Assembly (NCBI GenBank): GCA_028023455.1
Contig: JAQFVV010000021.1
Span: 1,176,001-1,240,000 of the forward strand
Origin: Epiperipatus broadwayi
Taxonomy: Eukaryota > Onychophora > Udeonychophora > Euonychophora > Peripatidae
Length of the DNA: 64,000 nt
Reading direction: 5' to 3'
The position numbers and the translations under genes were made by a program. The notes below the pieces were generated by a model that did not search any database, had not been told where the DNA came from, and saw only the letters and a list, made by a program, of their open reading frames with translations. Shown one piece after another: positions 48,445 to 59,379 of this stretch (its first letter is position 1; the number at the start of each line of letters is the position of its first letter).

Positions 48445-50064
48445 CCTGAGTAGATTATCTATCTACAGAACAAGGCTTTAAAAATAAATCTATGGGTTCG
48501 AACTTGTCGCAACCCCCAGATTAGAAGACTAGAAGCACGTAATATATATAAACACGAAAATAAGGCAGATGTCAGTAACGCAGTAATGATAAATGTCACT
48601 AACGACCTTGAATAAGTTTACTGCTTTAAAATGAATGATCCTTATTTGAATGCTATAATTTACATAAATAATACGCTATGCAGTTATAATATATATAGAC
48701 ATAAGATTTTACATAATAACTAAAACAGTAAAATATTATAATTTATCTCCTTTACTTTTCTGATATTTAAAATAATTCAATCCCACCATCGTTGATTTTA
48801 TAATAACTGGAATATTTAAAGGCTGTATTTGATATTTTAAGAGTATGGAACAATAAAATAAAAACTAGCAGTTATATATAGAAAACAATTAATAAGTCAC
48901 CCGTTCAGAATTGAATAAATAACATTTATAAAATAAATAAGTTTCAGAGCATTAATTAGCTTGAGTTCTGGATTCACCCTGGGTAGAAAATCCAGAGTTA
49001 AACAAATATCTCATAAAATAATCTGGCAAGTATATTAATTAACAATACGTTATATTTTAAGGGAATGTTAATAAACTTAATTCATGAAGGCTTACTTAAA
49101 AAAAAGAAAAGATTTTAGAAATTCAACTCGTCAGATTGCTTGAGATTGGCACATTAATAATAAAAACAGACATATAAAAATCAAGTAATAAATAAATGAC
49201 CGCACCAAAATTAAAGAAAGTTAGAGCATATGAGAGAGAATTAAATTTATAGAAATCATTTGGGAGCAATTACATATTAGAAAAGTTACAAAATTAAATT
49301 ATACATTAGGAGAAATTGATAGTAGAGTTTGAGATTAGTTAGACTAGTTTTACTTGTGGCTTGAAAATTTACCTTGCATTATTTTAAGAGTCCATATTTT
49401 AAAGTCTGCTTATGCATGGCAATTGGTTCTTAGATAACAGCAAGATTTTGTTCAGCATTCCACAATTCTCCAGTTGGGCTCTTACTTCATTCTACGGGAG
49501 CATGATATAACAGCGGCAGAAGCTGATGATGACCCAGCAGGGCTGAGAAGGGTGGTCGACTTACTACTACATCATTATTTTTTTAACTTTCACACCAGCA
49601 TAGGTTATGTTCACTGCAGTTCTTTCAATAGTAGCTCATCTCTTGGTGATTTAAAAACCACCATTTTATATTCTGCTCAAGTATTTATGGAATGCTTTTA
49701 ATTATTTAGTTCATTGTTTTTGAAAGATGCAACTGTTAGATAATGTCCAAAAATAAATTCAAATCTACTTCCAAATTAGAAATAGATTTGAGAAAAATGT
49801 TTATAACAAAAGAAAATCTTTAATCTCATTTTATTTTAAGTAAAAACTTTAATTAAAATACTTTCCCCAGATTAAAACAATAGTGTTTCCAATCCTTTAA
49901 TTATTTTTAGACAATTAACTGTAGCATCTTTCATATTGGATTTTATAAAGTACTGTTTAATAAAGAAAAAATACTTAAAAAAAAAAGTTTAAAAATGACG
50001 TATAATAAAATATTTACAAAAAATCAATATGTTGTTAGTATTTTGCTCCTATATATATATATAT
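48445..50064. other. AT-rich stretch with one less AT-rich patch
   Basis: At 49474-49570 a patch with normal base composition encodes YFILREHDITAAEADDDPAG then LRRVVDLLLHH in the plus strand, preceded by a possible acceptor (TTCTCCAG near 49469). It looks protein-like, but I cannot name a family. Elsewhere nothing is recognised. Confidence 0.3.
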
Positions 50065-50444
50065 TAATAATTCAAACAAATATATTTAACACAGTATTCA
50101 AAATTAAATAATATATTCTTTACCAGAAGTACTTTCAATTGTTTCACTGACAATCTTTTTCAACTGTTAATACAAACGTACAAAAAATAAAAACTTGCAT
50201 TACCCATCATTCAATCTATTCAAATTTCCCACAATTCTGTTGTCTTTATATTTGCAAATATAAAGACAACAGAATTGTGGGAAATTTGAATAGATTGAAT
50301 GATGGGTAATGCAAGTTTTTATTTTTTGTACGTTTGTATTAACAGTTGAAAAAGATTGTCAGTGAAACAATTGAAAGTACTTCTGGTAAAGAATATATTA
50401 TTTAATTTTGAATACTGTGTTAAATATATTTGTTTGAATTATTA
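50065..50444. repeat. Perfect 380-bp palindrome
   Basis: The 190-base arms 50065-50254 and 50255-50444 are exact reverse complements with no spacer (centre TTTG/CAAA at 50254/50255). No mismatch was found on base-by-base comparison. Non-coding. TA runs flank it on both sides. Confidence 0.97.
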
Positions 50445-50482
50445 TTATATAATTTAAAAATACAGACATTTAATGGTTGTAG

Positions 50483-50483
<1 letters not shown>

Positions 50484-50519
<36 letters not shown>

Positions 50520-50541
50520 CCATATATATATATATATATAT
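50484..50541. repeat. (TA)n microsatellite
   Basis: Two TA runs are separated by CATACCA. Confidence 0.9.
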
Positions 50542-50544
50542 ATG

Positions 50545-51757
50545 AGCTGCACCTATGTACTTTAATAAAAAAGAATTAATAATTAATAGAAAAGAATTCA
50601 TAATAATAAATATGTTATTGAAAGTTAAAATTTATAAATTTAGGCGTGCATCTCAAATATATACATAAAATATATATACACGACAAAAGTGTGGGATGAA
50701 ATATAAGGTTTAAACATGGGTTAGTAGATGGAATCATGAAGCACAATTTTAAGCTAAGATTGACTGCTTCAATACATAATTATTAGGCAACATGTCATTT
50801 TAAATATATATGTAATTCAGCTTATTTAAGCATCTAACTTGTAAATAAGATCACACTCTATTTCTAGCCTTGGCAGTGTATGTTGGTTTATTTCAAAGTA
50901 AGCTTTGAGAATGGGTGGCTGTCCATAATTTCAAAATGGAGTGCCATTTATCAATAATACATGAGTGGAAAAGTAGTTTTCTTCCAGCTGGCACTTGGGG
51001 AAGTGGTTTTTTTCTACACTTTGTGTTGATATAATTGGCATATGTAAATAGGAATTTGCATATAATAATGTTGATAAATTTTCCATTAGTTAAAACTGAA
51101 GAAAAGGCTGAAATCACATCATTTAACAAATAACAATAGAATTTATCTTTGCTACTTTAAGATAAAAGACGAATTTCACATCCAGGTTAATAATACTTGA
51201 TTTTTTAAAGTCAGATACAGTTTTAAGGGTGTGGGTGAAAATTTGAAGTTTAATTCAGATAAGTTCTATTCTTCTTTTAAAACATGATTTCAGTTTGGTC
51301 TTCAATCTTTAATTGCTTGTGGCTTTGATTATATCATAGCAAAAATATTCATCTAAATTATTACATATAAATTATCATTTATATTTAATGACAATTTGTA
51401 TATATATATACTCTGCCAAAAGGACACTAACATATAATTTTTACAAGTACATAAATTCAGTTTTATTTTTATTTCTTTAGGTAAAATTTTGTGCTCTTAT
51501 TATAACAAACTACTTTTACTTTATATTAGCAACTATAAGGCCAAGTATCCAATTCGACAAGATCACAAACCTTTTAACATTAAATAAATACTAAAGTATC
51601 TGTTTAATGGCATAAGAATACCCCCCCTCCCTTATTAAGCATGTAGATATTCCCAGGACTAACACAAATAATCAACTACAATAAAACATCTATAAAGATT
51701 ATGATATGACTTTACTAAGTATCTGTTTCCAACAATTGCTATTCTAATAATGTTATG

Positions 51758-51760
<3 letters not shown>
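50545..51760. other. AT-rich stretch, nothing recognised
   Basis: No coding or shared repeat signal. Confidence 0.45.
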
Positions 51761-51811
<51 letters not shown>

Positions 51812-52206
51812 AAAAAAGAAGAAGAAGAAGAAGAAGAAGAAGAAGAAGAAGAAGAAGAAGAAGAAGAAGAAGAAGAAGAAGAAGAAGAAGAAGAAGAAGA
51901 AGAAGAAGAAGAAGAAGAAGAAGAAGAAGAAGAAGAAGAAGAAGAAGAAGAAGAAGAAGAAGAAGAAGAAGAAGAAGAAGAAGAAGAAGAAGAAGAAGAA
52001 GAAGAAGAAGAAGAAGAAGAAGAAGAAGAAGAAGAAGAAGAAGAAGAAGAAGAAGAAGAAGAAGAAGAAGAAGAAGAAGAAGAAGAAGAAGAAGAAGAAG
52101 AAGAAGAAGAAGAAGAAGAAGAAGAAGAAGAAGAAGAAGAAGAAGAAGAAGAAGAAGAAGAAGAAGAAGAAGAAGGAGGAGGAGGAGGAGGAGGAGGAGG
52201 AGGAGA
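51761..52206. repeat. Compound (AAT)n-(A)n-(GAA)119-(GGA)n tract
   Basis: AAT units (51761-51800) pass through an A-run into a perfect GAA repeat (51818-52174, 119 units) and then GGA units to 52206. The + strand is purine-only over about 400 bases, and long Glu/Ser frames here are artefacts. Each step is a one-base change of the previous unit, suggesting sequential expansion. Confidence 0.97.
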
Positions 52207-52209
52207 TTT

Positions 52210-52734
52210 CAGGATTATCACTGCTTTTTAATTAAGCATTTAGTCGACCTACCAGATGCAAAGATGGATTTTATTTACGTCTATAAATCATGCATTATTC
52301 AGGGAAAATTTTAACCAAGATAATTATAAATAAAACTATTTTACTATTTTATGATCATTAAAACCTTAAAACAAATAACTAATTTGACTTTAAATAAAAT
52401 AATAATATATAATCTAATCAATAACACAATTAATAATCTGATTATTCAAAAAATAACATACTTTACTGCATTTAGAATATATCATTTATGACTTATGAGA
52501 TCGATTTATCTTTTAAAATATGTTACTCTTAAATAATTCTTATACGTTATCTTTTTATTAAATTGATTCTTATTCAACATTTAAATTTTATAATTTAATT
52601 AATTTGTATTGTACCATTACCAATCTGTGAAGATGGTGAAATGATAATGATTGAGAATAAAGAACACAACTCTATGTACTTAATCAAATTTATAAACATT
52701 AAATTTATTAACATATTATTTACAAACTTGTTAT
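52210..52734. other. AT-rich stretch, nothing recognised
   Basis: No feature is seen. Confidence 0.45.
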
Positions 52735-52830
52735 GAGATAGTGTGGAGAGTGGTGGGTCATGTGAAAGTCTATGCTCATACCCTGTCTATTACATATATA
52801 GACACAGGTATGTATAAGCCTGTGTATTTT
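52735..52830 (+). repeat. Family H terminal segment
   Basis: GTGTGGAGAGTGGTGGGTCA, TGTGAAAGTCTATGCTCATA and GACACAGGTATGTATAAGCC match the reverse complement of 330-440 almost throughout. The hammerhead-like core is not present here. Confidence 0.8.
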
Positions 52831-52842
52831 CATCTATTAAAT

Positions 52843-52978
52843 AATTATAATAAATTTAATCAGCCATTTAAGCTATTGTGCGCTATTCACGAGTGTTAAA
52901 TAATAATAAATGAGTACCGCTTACAACACAAGATATAGCGCACAATAGCTTAAATGGCTGATTAAATTTATTACAATT
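52843..52978. repeat. 44-bp-arm hairpin
   Basis: Arms 52843-52886 and 52935-52978 are complementary with a single mismatch (a G-U pair if read as minus-strand RNA, A-C on the plus strand). Key block: CAGCCATTTAAGCTATTGTG and its complement. The 48-base loop is AT-rich. It could be a small foldback element or a precursor-like RNA hairpin. Confidence 0.9.
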
Positions 52979-52979
52979 A

Positions 52980-53974
52980 GAAACAGCGCTAAAAATAAAT
53001 GTTTATTTAAATAATTATATGTGAACTAATAAATAATTTAACAATCAACAAAATAAAAATAAAAAACATATAATAATATAACACAATGAAGTTATTTACA
53101 CATTAGAATATCTCTGTTTTCCCTTAATTATTATTGTCTATAATTGTTAATTAAATATCTTCCTTTAATAATATTATGTTTTCTCGTTATAAACTGATCT
53201 TTATTTTTCTTATACAATATAAGTGTGTATTCTTACTTTGCTATAACATCTTATTGGTGTTTAAGGAAATTTTATTACTATTTATTTTCAATCATTATTT
53301 ATTTAGGGCTTCTTTTTAAAAATATAATTTATAATCCTTTGACAACTTTAAATGTATAAGAAGATTTAAAAATATGTATTTTCTTTAAAACAAAATAATA
53401 TTACTTTCATCTTCTTAAATATTAATACTCCGTTTTATATTTTATGACATTTATTCTTTTTGATCTCTGTTACTTTATACCGATACGATTTTAGGTAAAT
53501 TAACAATTATTGAACTATTTGTTTGTAAAATAACACTCGATCTTTAATAACCGCTTTAATATTCAGCTCTATTTCGAAATTAAAATATTATATAGTATCA
53601 TTTCAAATCCTTAAAACATCATTTCTTAAGACAAATTTAATTTTAAATTTCACTATACTACCATGAGTACTAATATAACACATTTTGGAACATCATTAAA
53701 GCAAGAAATTCCCACATTTAGTATATCTACCATAAACTTATACGATAACCATCTATACTTCTGATTTAAATATTCAAATTTCACTGCTTCAATCCTTAAC
53801 TTATACTTTTTTCTATAATACTTTAACCGTAAACTAAACAGGACAATAAGGCAGTATGAAATATAAATATACTGTAATTATATCACATTAAATATGAGAT
53901 CAAAACATAAATATCTCAATATATAGTTTAACATATTTTTATACACATATTTTTATCCCCTTTAAATTAAAAAA
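52980..53974. other. AT-rich stretch, nothing recognised
   Basis: No coding or shared repeat signal. Confidence 0.45.
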
Positions 53975-54050
53975 GTAGTGAGTCGTGTAAAAGTCTGAGT
54001 TTGAATCCTACATATATTACATATATAAATGCAGGTTTAAGCCTGCACAA
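53975..54050 (+). repeat. Family H terminal segment, short copy
   Basis: AGTGAGTCGTGTAAAAGTCT, TTGAATCCTACATATATTAC and a GCAGGTTTAAGCCTGCAC block align with 52745-52825. It contains a 5' GCAGG/CCTGC 3' mini-hairpin. Confidence 0.65.
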
Positions 54051-55813
54051 TGTATTAATAATATTGAACAAAATAAAATTTAAACCATTAAATACAGACG
54101 CAGTTAAATAAAACGTTATTTTAAACATTTAATCTCCCAATTTCTTTATCATATTTATCTGAAATATAGAGATTAAAATTATACAAACAATAAAAGTTGT
54201 AAAAAAATTTTTTTTCTTAAAACAGAACACAAGTTTGCAATGTTTTATCGGGGGGGGGGGTCCATGGTAATCAAAATCACTTCAACTATTTTAAAGAACT
54301 TACAGTTGGCATCCCCCATACTGATATACAATTTTCCTTGTAAAATAATTAACCCTTTCAAGTATTATTCTTTTATTAGATAATATTTTATACAAACTTC
54401 CATTTTCTGTGCAGATCGATATTATCTTGTATATGAATTATACACATTTTTGAACAATAAGATTTTTTTTTTTTTTGACAATTTTGAATTATTCCACAGG
54501 TTTATCAAACGATTCCAATAAAAAAATTATATCTATTCAATATCATTGGTTTCTTTTTCTTTAAATATATATTTTTTCAATCTTAACTCATTAACAAGCA
54601 ATTTATTCATCTTTATAGTAAACATGCATCTTATATTACAAATGTAGATAAAATATTCGTCTAATTATTCTTTTTTCTTTTGTTCATTCTGTATAAATAC
54701 ATCCTTCTACTTTTATATCATTTATTCATATACAATTCAACTATCACGTCATTCATTCACACTGTCTTAATGAAATAATAAACCATATTCCAAAAAAAAT
54801 TTGCCTGATTTAGTAATTAAATATACTTCTTCTTGCTTTCCTGTAGTATTACTTCCAGCTTTTCTTAAGTAAATATTCATATTAAAATTATTCACTGAGT
54901 TACTTTTCGTTATCTTTAAGATTCTGTGTTTCAATTTAACATGAATATTTTTCCTTCTATTTGTCCATATATTTAAAACCTGTCTATTATAGTTTTTATT
55001 TCTAACACAATGTAGACATAAATCAGCTTGCTTGGCAATTAATTTATTACATATTGATATAATACTGTTCTTGAATCTAATTCCTTTTTTATCTGACAAC
55101 ATGCTTGCATAGATTTACAACTTTTTCCTTCCATTTTTTGGTATTTTAAGTGATATAACGATTCCAATTATATTTTTTCAGAGGAATGAATATTGGTTAA
55201 AACCAGCAGAGATTTGAAATTCCTTTACTTCGTAATTTTTAAGAAACTTTACAAAATACTTTTAGGCTATTAATTAAATGTTTGCGATTTTACTTTTTAA
55301 ACAAAAAAAAAAATATTTTAATAATTTAAAAACTAAATTTTATGGGAAGAACTAAAACACTTCCTTCCCGTTCTATTTTTTTTAGACAATTTAAAAAAAA
55401 CAAAAACCCCATAGTCTGCTCAAAGAAAAAAAAAAAAAAACATTTCCAATCACAATATTTCATTGGTTGATTCTCAAAATCATTCTATAATGAATATTTG
55501 ATTTAGTTACAAATATAGTTTAAATAATTTTTAAACTAATATTATTATAGTAGATATTTAATAACAAAATTTAAAAAAAAAAAAAGATTTTTAATGAACT
55601 TAATTAAAAGATAGCTAAAGTAAACAATTTAAATTTGATTTTTTATAGAATAAATTCCAAATTGATTTTTTTTTCTCATAAGAACTTTATTACTTATATA
55701 AAATGGTTACATTAGTACAATGATGAAAGCAATACAGTTAATTACCAGGTAAGGTTAGAGCTAAGTATCAAGTTTATTTGTTATATCAACGCATGAATTA
55801 GGGATCTGTCTCT
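54051..55813. other. AT-rich stretch with one unassigned minus-strand frame
   Basis: A 111-codon minus-strand frame (55102-54767) begins MLSDKKGIRFKNSIISICNK and is Lys/Asn-rich. I recognise no domain. Chance is possible, although this length is unusual at such A+T. Homopolymer runs are frequent (10 G near 54251, 12 T near 54466, 16 A near 55426). Confidence 0.3.
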
Positions 55814-56600
55814 CTAAAAATAAATGAAGATCACATTTAATCTAAAGGACTGATGAAAGAGGGTGGCAATTAGGATAAATTGATTAATAACATTTATTCT
55901 ATATGATTTAAAAGGGGTATCATTGGGAATAACAATGGCGATCCCTGCAGAGGGGTGTGTTGAAATGGAATGATGTAGAAAACCAATTTTTCTGAATCTA
56001 ATTAGAATTTCTGGATTTGAAAAGGGATGCAATCTCATTTCAGAAAAGCATATATTTGAGAAATCAAATTTGAAATTGCCTTGACCCTTTTAGTTGAGTT
56101 AAGGCCTCAAACATTAAAACCAGCTATCTTAAGTTCATCAGGTCAAAATTTGAGCAAAAAACAAACCTCCACCATAATCAAATAGTGAAGTATGAAAGAA
56201 GTTGAGTAATGGTTAACTGATTTCTTTCTGACTGGCATAATAGGGATTTTGAATTCCTTGCCTTGAACCTTAAGACCACAACAGAGGTTTTCCAGGGGAC
56301 TCTGTGTTTTTTTATTTATACTGTTTTGGTGAAACGATTTCTTTTGCATTGATCCCTGAATAAACATTCATGCAGAGAACTTTAAGCTGTGTATCAAGAT
56401 TTGGATTTTTTATCAACTGTAGAGTCAGATTTTTTAATATTTTCCCTTTCTTAAAAACACTGGGAGATTTGGGGTCAGATGAGCTTTTACCAGACCCATC
56501 CAACCTTTGCTTATCATCATTAATGAGTCTTTTGGCTAATGGAGCCCACAGTGTGTTTTGTGACTCTCACAATTTACACTTAACCTACCATATCAGTTAG
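55814..56600 (-). pseudogene. LINE remnant: ORF1-like end and AP-endonuclease start
   Basis: Reading on the minus strand, 56590-56310 encodes LAKRLINDDKQRLDGSGKSS and on, plausibly the C-terminal part of an ORF1-type protein (not assigned). Near 56130-56060, LKIAGFNV, a stop, then GLNSTKRVKAISNLI matches the start of an apurinic-type LINE endonuclease (usual I.S.N..GL....KR..I...). Then HPSAGIAIVIPNDTPF matches its S.GVAIL......F segment. Stops and frame changes are frequent and no RT follows. The element is dead and 3'-truncated. Confidence 0.6.
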
Positions 56601-58328
56601 CTAATACTCGTTGTTTACCCTCTATGTGAATGCTGAAACTTAACATATCACAAACTTATCGTGATAGGGTGTGAATAATTGTAATAATGGAAATTGAACC
56701 AATATGCACTCAGAAGTAATTATTTTCAAAACTAAATGAATTACTATAAAGTCCTCCAAATTGTCACACTGTACCCTAGGTTACCACTCCCCTGTAAACA
56801 CATTAAAATTAGGAAAAGTGGTGATCTGGCATATCTGAATCTAAAAGTTTGTACCTTGCGAGAGCTTGTGTTGGCGAAAAAATGACTACTTGTGAAAAAA
56901 AGTATTCATTCAATCTGTCTCTATTGCCCAATATATTAAATTATGATTCACAAAAAAAAAAAACATAAATTAATAGAACATTTATTGTGAAACAAAAATA
57001 AATTGGTTACTGAGGCATTGTTTATCAATCAAAAATAAAACTATGTTTGAAGTAATCATATCAACGTTAGTGAATACCAAATAGTTAACAAATGAACATT
57101 TTGCAAATATATTAAATTACCCCCCCCCCAAAAAAAAAAAAACGTAACCTAAAGGAACATTTCTTTCAAAAGAAAAAATTTTGGTTATTTTTTTTAAAAA
57201 CTCTAAAATAAAAGCAACATTTATTATAAAAGAAAAAAAAAGCTTATTAATTGAAAATCTATAAAATTAGTTTCAAAAATAATAAAATAACATAATTTTA
57301 AAGAGTTGTCTGTGTAATGTTTATTTGTTAAAATATTAAAGAAAATGTAATGGCTCCATAATGTTTTATCAATGTGTTTTGTTGGAGGAACAATGTCATT
57401 AAGTGGGATAGATTGTCATATGTATCAGCACCCATTTTTTTTAGAGCAATCAAATTTACAGATAAACTCTGCCTAGAGAAAGAAATAAGTTAAAATAATT
57501 AGCACTTTCTCACTAATGGTTATAGTTAAAGAATTATAAACAAAGCCTTAGCTTATGTCCAAAACAGTGACAATAAAAAATAATAATATAGGGAGAAAAA
57601 AACATAGTCTTTAAAATATATGCTACATAAATAAAATAAAAACATTTACAGATGCTATTAGATGATTTCTAATCTAATATTGTAAATAAACTAATTATAT
57701 TTTGATCAAAAATTTAGTAACATTCTGTTCAAATCTAAAGATTTGGATTTTTTTTTTTTTTTGATATTCAGGTTTACAAAATCCCATAGGGATGTTAAGT
57801 CTCTTTATATGGACATAAATACTCTTTACATTGCTAGAAACGATGAACATGCTAAAAGAATAAAAGAATACTCATTATCGTAGACAATCTACTTCTGTTA
57901 TAAAAAATAATGTTCACCATCATTCTAGCCAAATGTGATGACTTGCCAACAAAAATAAAATCAGAGTCCAATAAGAATCTTAAGAGACTAGATTGGATGA
58001 ACAGAAATGTGATGAAACATCTAATAACACTTATTTTTTTCACATTTTTAAAAATATGTATTTTTTTAATGTATAGGCTTTGAATCTTGTTCAGCATATT
58101 GCTTTCAGCATGTGAAAAATATTTTAAAAGTTACATTTTAAAATCAGTTCATAACAGATGTAATTTAGGCAGAATATTAGTATAAAAATGCTGTGTATTA
58201 TACACTGATGCACCCTGTTAATATATATTAGGCACACAAGCACCATACAGAGAGATAAACAAATACGCAAGCTGTAAATGGATAACTGAAGGGGAAATGT
58301 TTTTTTCATTTATCCTCCATATGTTTTT

Positions 58329-58363
<35 letters not shown>

Positions 58364-58449
58364 ACATTTGTAATACAAGCTTCTTGAATTAGGTCATGTG
58401 ACATCTGACTTGATTTATATATATATATAACTAATGAGTTATAATAGTA
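56601..58449. other. AT-rich stretch, nothing recognised
   Basis: A C10 run joined to an A12 run lies at 57121-57142, and (CA)n-(TA)n lies near 58330-58362. No coding signal. Confidence 0.45.
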
Positions 58450-58795
58450 AATTTATAAAAACTATAACAAACCACAGAAGTACTTTCAGTTAATTTCTTA
58501 ACCTTCTTCAATTGAAAAACATTTAAATTCAAATATAGCAGAAGTAAATGTCATCAAGTCATATTCCAAGAATTCTGAATTTTAACATTAGCAAACTGTC
58601 CATTAATTAGACATCCTATTTATATTTATAAAAATTGCTTCTTTAAATATTCTTTTATTATTGTTTTTTTTTAGAAGATATGACTTGTAGATATTTGCTT
58701 CCATTATATTTGAAATTAAGTAGTTTTTAGTTTAAAAAAATTAGCTGAAAATACTTCTGTGGTTTGTTATAATTTTTATAAATATATTATTATCA
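58450..58795. mobile_element. Foldback element with imperfect arms of about 125 bp
   Basis: The outer 40 bases are nearly exact complements (TTATAAAAACTATAACAAAC, CCACAGAAGTACTTTCAG). Inward similarity continues with gaps to AAGTCATAT near 58555 and ATATGACTTG near 58678. The end motif AGAAGTACTTTCA also occurs in the 380-bp palindrome at 50127, suggesting a distant relationship. Confidence 0.75.
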
Positions 58796-58894
58796 TTATA
58801 ATTCATATTTATATTACAATATTTAATCCATAACAGCCATTTATATATATATATAATTGTAATAGTGTTCAAGGATAAATGGATTTGTAAAGTA

Positions 58895-59011
58895 AACATT
58901 AAAATCCAGTCAACATTTAGACAATCCCAATATCAATAATAATCAACAATTTGAAATTGTTGATTGTTATTGATAAAATGATTATTTAAGTGTTAATTGG
59001 TTTTTAATGAT
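58895..59011. mobile_element. Foldback family N, minimal copy
   Basis: Only the termini and about 40 bases of each arm remain: CATTAAAATCCAGTCAACAT, ACAATCCCAATATCAATAAT, then the mirrored half ending GGTTTTTAATGAT. The tip is the CAACAATTTGAAATTGTTG hairpin. Confidence 0.85.
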
Positions 59012-59330
59012 ATATATATATTCTAACAAATTTATTTAAGGGTCATTTGTAACTAAATGGAAATTTAAGTGTATTATTGGTTTTTGAAAGATGAACATTT
59101 TCTTAAATATAAATCAGCGAAAGATGCATTTCTTAAGTATCAATTAAATATGCGATACATCAATTATATATATTCTAGTATAATAAGTATAGATTAAATA
59201 ATTTCTAAGTATATATTTAATATAATAATTCCTCAAATGCACATAGAGAGCGTACCAATAGCTCAAACAAGCTCGTAATTAACAAGTGCGGTTATGAGAA
59301 ATATTTAAAATCTCTATCCAGAACACTCTT
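59012..59330. other. Flank of the minus-strand hammerhead, AT-rich
   Basis: No protein similarity. If the ribozyme at 59331 belongs to a Penelope-type terminal repeat, this would be part of it, but I see no coding remnant. Confidence 0.35.
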
Positions 59331-59376
59331 ATCTCCAGACCATGGTTTCGGGCTTATGGCCCACGTCAGTGGAGAG
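59331..59376 (-). ncRNA. Hammerhead self-cleaving ribozyme (type I, one core change)
   Basis: Minus strand, 5' to 3': CUCUCCA (59376-59370), core CUGACGU (59369-59363), stem II GGGC (59362-59359), loop CAUAA, GCCC (59353-59350), GAAA (59349-59346), a tiny stem III ending GGU and C17 at 59338, then UGGAGA (59337-59332). UGGAGA pairs perfectly with UCUCCA of the 5' strand. The only departure from consensus is U for A9. Stem order, loop size and the short stem III match the family found in Penelope-like elements and the ribozyme at 43196. Cleavage is predicted between 59338 and 59337. Confidence 0.75.
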
Positions 59377-59379
59377 CTA

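Noticed and set aside
51739-52231. Long poly-Glu and poly-Ser reading frames
   Set aside because: They are translations of the GAA/TTC repeat and its flanking triplet runs.
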